Assembly (NCBI GenBank): GCA_018970965.1
Contig: JAGWVG010000089.1
Location: 1 to 7,026, forward strand
Direction: 5' to 3'
From: Alphaproteobacteria bacterium
GTDB taxonomy: Bacteria > Pseudomonadota > Alphaproteobacteria > Sphingomonadales > Sphingomonadaceae
DNA: 7,026 nt
Under the pieces are notes generated by a model, which was not told where the DNA came from, made no database searches, and was given only the letters and a program-made list of their open reading frames with translations. How positions within the stretch are numbered: the stretch's first letter is position 1; each line of letters starts with the position of its first letter. Position numbers and translations under genes: made by a program. Below are positions 6,433 to 7,026 of the stretch, piece by piece.

Positions 6433-6465
6433 GGGACGTGCCAGAAAATGCACGTCCCCATTTTT
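6433..6465 (+). terminator. Rho-independent terminator, oriented for plus-strand transcripts
   Basis: A perfect 9-base-pair stem GGGACGTGC (6433-6441) / GCACGTCCC (6450-6458) with an 8-base loop is followed on the plus strand by CA and five T residues (6461-6465). On the minus strand the same stem has no T-run after it, so it is a poorer terminator for the ABM gene, whose stop codon lies about 14 bases away. The only plus-strand gene to its left that it could serve is the exported protein ending at 6259, with the tRNA lying antisense in between. Confidence 0.65.
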
Positions 6466-6471
6466 GCGTGA

Positions 6472-6780
6472 TTATTCTCCAATCAAGGTGCGCACACCCG
6501 AAACATCATAGGCCTTCACGCTGATTTCTTCGATCTTGATACCGCCAATTGCGCGGTTGAACGTCGCCATGTGGGGCGCCTTGCTATGCGCGGCAAGCGC
6601 CTCGCCATCGCGCCAACGCTCAGAAATGAGGATGACGTTGGGATCCGTCACATCGCGGGAAAAGACGTAAAGTTCGCACCCGTCTTCGGCTTGGGTGGTC
6701 GCCATTTGGGTCGCCATAGCGTCGTACAGGCTTTCAATGTCAGACGCTGCCGCGCGGATTTTGCCCATTACGATAATCAT
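6472..6780 (-). CDS. Antibiotic biosynthesis monooxygenase (ABM) domain protein, YgiN-like
   Basis: A 102-residue cytoplasmic protein of the dimeric alpha/beta-barrel ABM family (Pfam PF03992). Members include quinol monooxygenases such as YgiN and haem-degrading enzymes, which act without a dedicated cofactor, but many are uncharacterised. It fits the family in size and in the pattern [10 protein letters not shown] at the start, [12 protein letters not shown] (32-43), [20 protein letters not shown] (52-71) and a closing beta strand [11 protein letters not shown] (83-93). The SERW...HxxxxH layout (His65, His70) is a common hallmark. The start at 6780 has AGAGG about ten bases upstream on the minus strand. 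It is transcribed toward the tRNA gene and away from yajC. The substrate is unknown; calling it a quinol monooxygenase would be a guess. Confidence 0.85.
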   Translation of the reverse strand: MIIVMGKIRAAASDIESLYDAMATQMATTQAEDGCELYVFSRDVTDPNVILISERWRDGEALAAHSKAPHMATFNRAIGGIKIEEISVKAYDVSGVRTLIGE

Positions 6781-6901
6781 CTCTTTGGTATCCTCTCATC
6801 TCTTGCGTTACGCATTGGTTGCACGCGGGGCAGGGATTTGGTAACCGCGCGGGCTTCTGGGCGGGCGTTGCCGCTTGCCGTGATTTGACAAGAGTATTCG
6901 C

Positions 6902-7026
6902 ATGTTCGCAACCCCTGCTTTTGCCCAAGCTGCCAGCGGCTCTGCCGCATCGGGCGGCCCCCAATCGACCCTTTTCTTTCTGGGCCAATTCGTTCTCATT
7001 GGCCTGATTTTTTACTTCCTGATTAT
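6902..7026 (+). CDS. yajC: Preprotein translocase subunit YajC, 5' part only
   Basis: The first 41 codons of a small inner-membrane protein that associates with SecDF and the Sec translocon. The visible N-terminus (MFATPAFAQAASGSAASGG) is a short polar and Ala/Gly-rich stretch typical of alphaproteobacterial YajC. A single membrane helix follows, beginning near residue 24 (LFFLGQFVLIGLIFYFLI). The family hallmark RPQQKR would come just after the window edge, so the call rests on the N-terminus and the helix. AGAG at 6891-6894 lies 7 bases before the ATG. It is divergent from the ABM gene across 121 bases. In many proteobacteria secD and secF follow, which would be outside the window. Confidence 0.85.
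   Translation, partial: MFATPAFAQAASGSAASGGPQSTLFFLGQFVLIGLIFYFLI

Noticed and set aside
6256..6471. Plus-strand open frame of 71 codons crossing the tRNA
   Set aside because: It reads through the antisense of tRNA-Pro, giving the familiar spurious [16 protein letters not shown] peptide, so it is not a gene.

Overview
The window looks like a chromosomal segment of an alphaproteobacterium, most likely of the order Sphingomonadales. The evidence is the gene set and order (EnvC-like activator, S41 peptidase, DsbB-family protein, COQ7-type hydroxylase in a row), moderately high GC with low-GC pockets between genes, and the character of several proteins: a short Cys-containing exported protein and an Ala/Lys-rich protein ending in a helix-hairpin-helix-like domain. 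The taxonomic call is recognition from sequence; no search was run.

Layout. At the left edge, on the minus strand, lies an exported M20-family amidohydrolase whose 3' end is outside the window. A 155-base divergent spacer follows. A compact plus-strand cluster then runs from 1314 to 6259: (i) a membrane-anchored protein with a long Ala/Lys/Pro repeat tract and a C-terminal helix-hairpin-helix-like domain; (ii) an EnvC-like degenerate M23 (LytM) protein with coiled coils; (iii) a CtpA-type S41 serine protease; (iv) a DsbB-family quinone-linked thiol oxidase; (v) a COQ7-type demethoxyubiquinone hydroxylase, overlapping dsbB by ATGA; and (vi) a small unrecognised exported protein with four cysteines. 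Spacings are 17 bases, 80 bases, 15 bases, an overlap and about 50 bases, which fits one transcription unit, perhaps with an internal promoter in front of ctpA. To the right, on the minus strand, are a tRNA-Pro(GGG) with encoded CCA and a small antibiotic-biosynthesis-monooxygenase (ABM) domain protein. At the right edge, on the plus strand, is the 5' end of yajC.

How the genes fit together. EnvC-like proteins activate cell-wall amidases at the division site, and CtpA-type proteases trim periplasmic or envelope proteins, so the two are a plausible envelope-remodelling pair. DsbB passes electrons from periplasmic disulfide formation to ubiquinone, and COQ7 makes a late ubiquinone precursor, so the overlapping pair links a quinone user with a quinone maker. 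The four-Cys exported protein just downstream could be an oxidative-folding client, but this is inference only.

Most of the window is ordinary housekeeping sequence. I see no phage, insertion sequence, CRISPR array or defence system. The item most worth a second look is the membrane-tethered, histone-H1-like repeat protein at 1314-2213, with lysines at an exact four-residue period over about 77 residues. A second is the strong plus-strand terminator-like hairpin that lies beyond the oppositely oriented tRNA gene.
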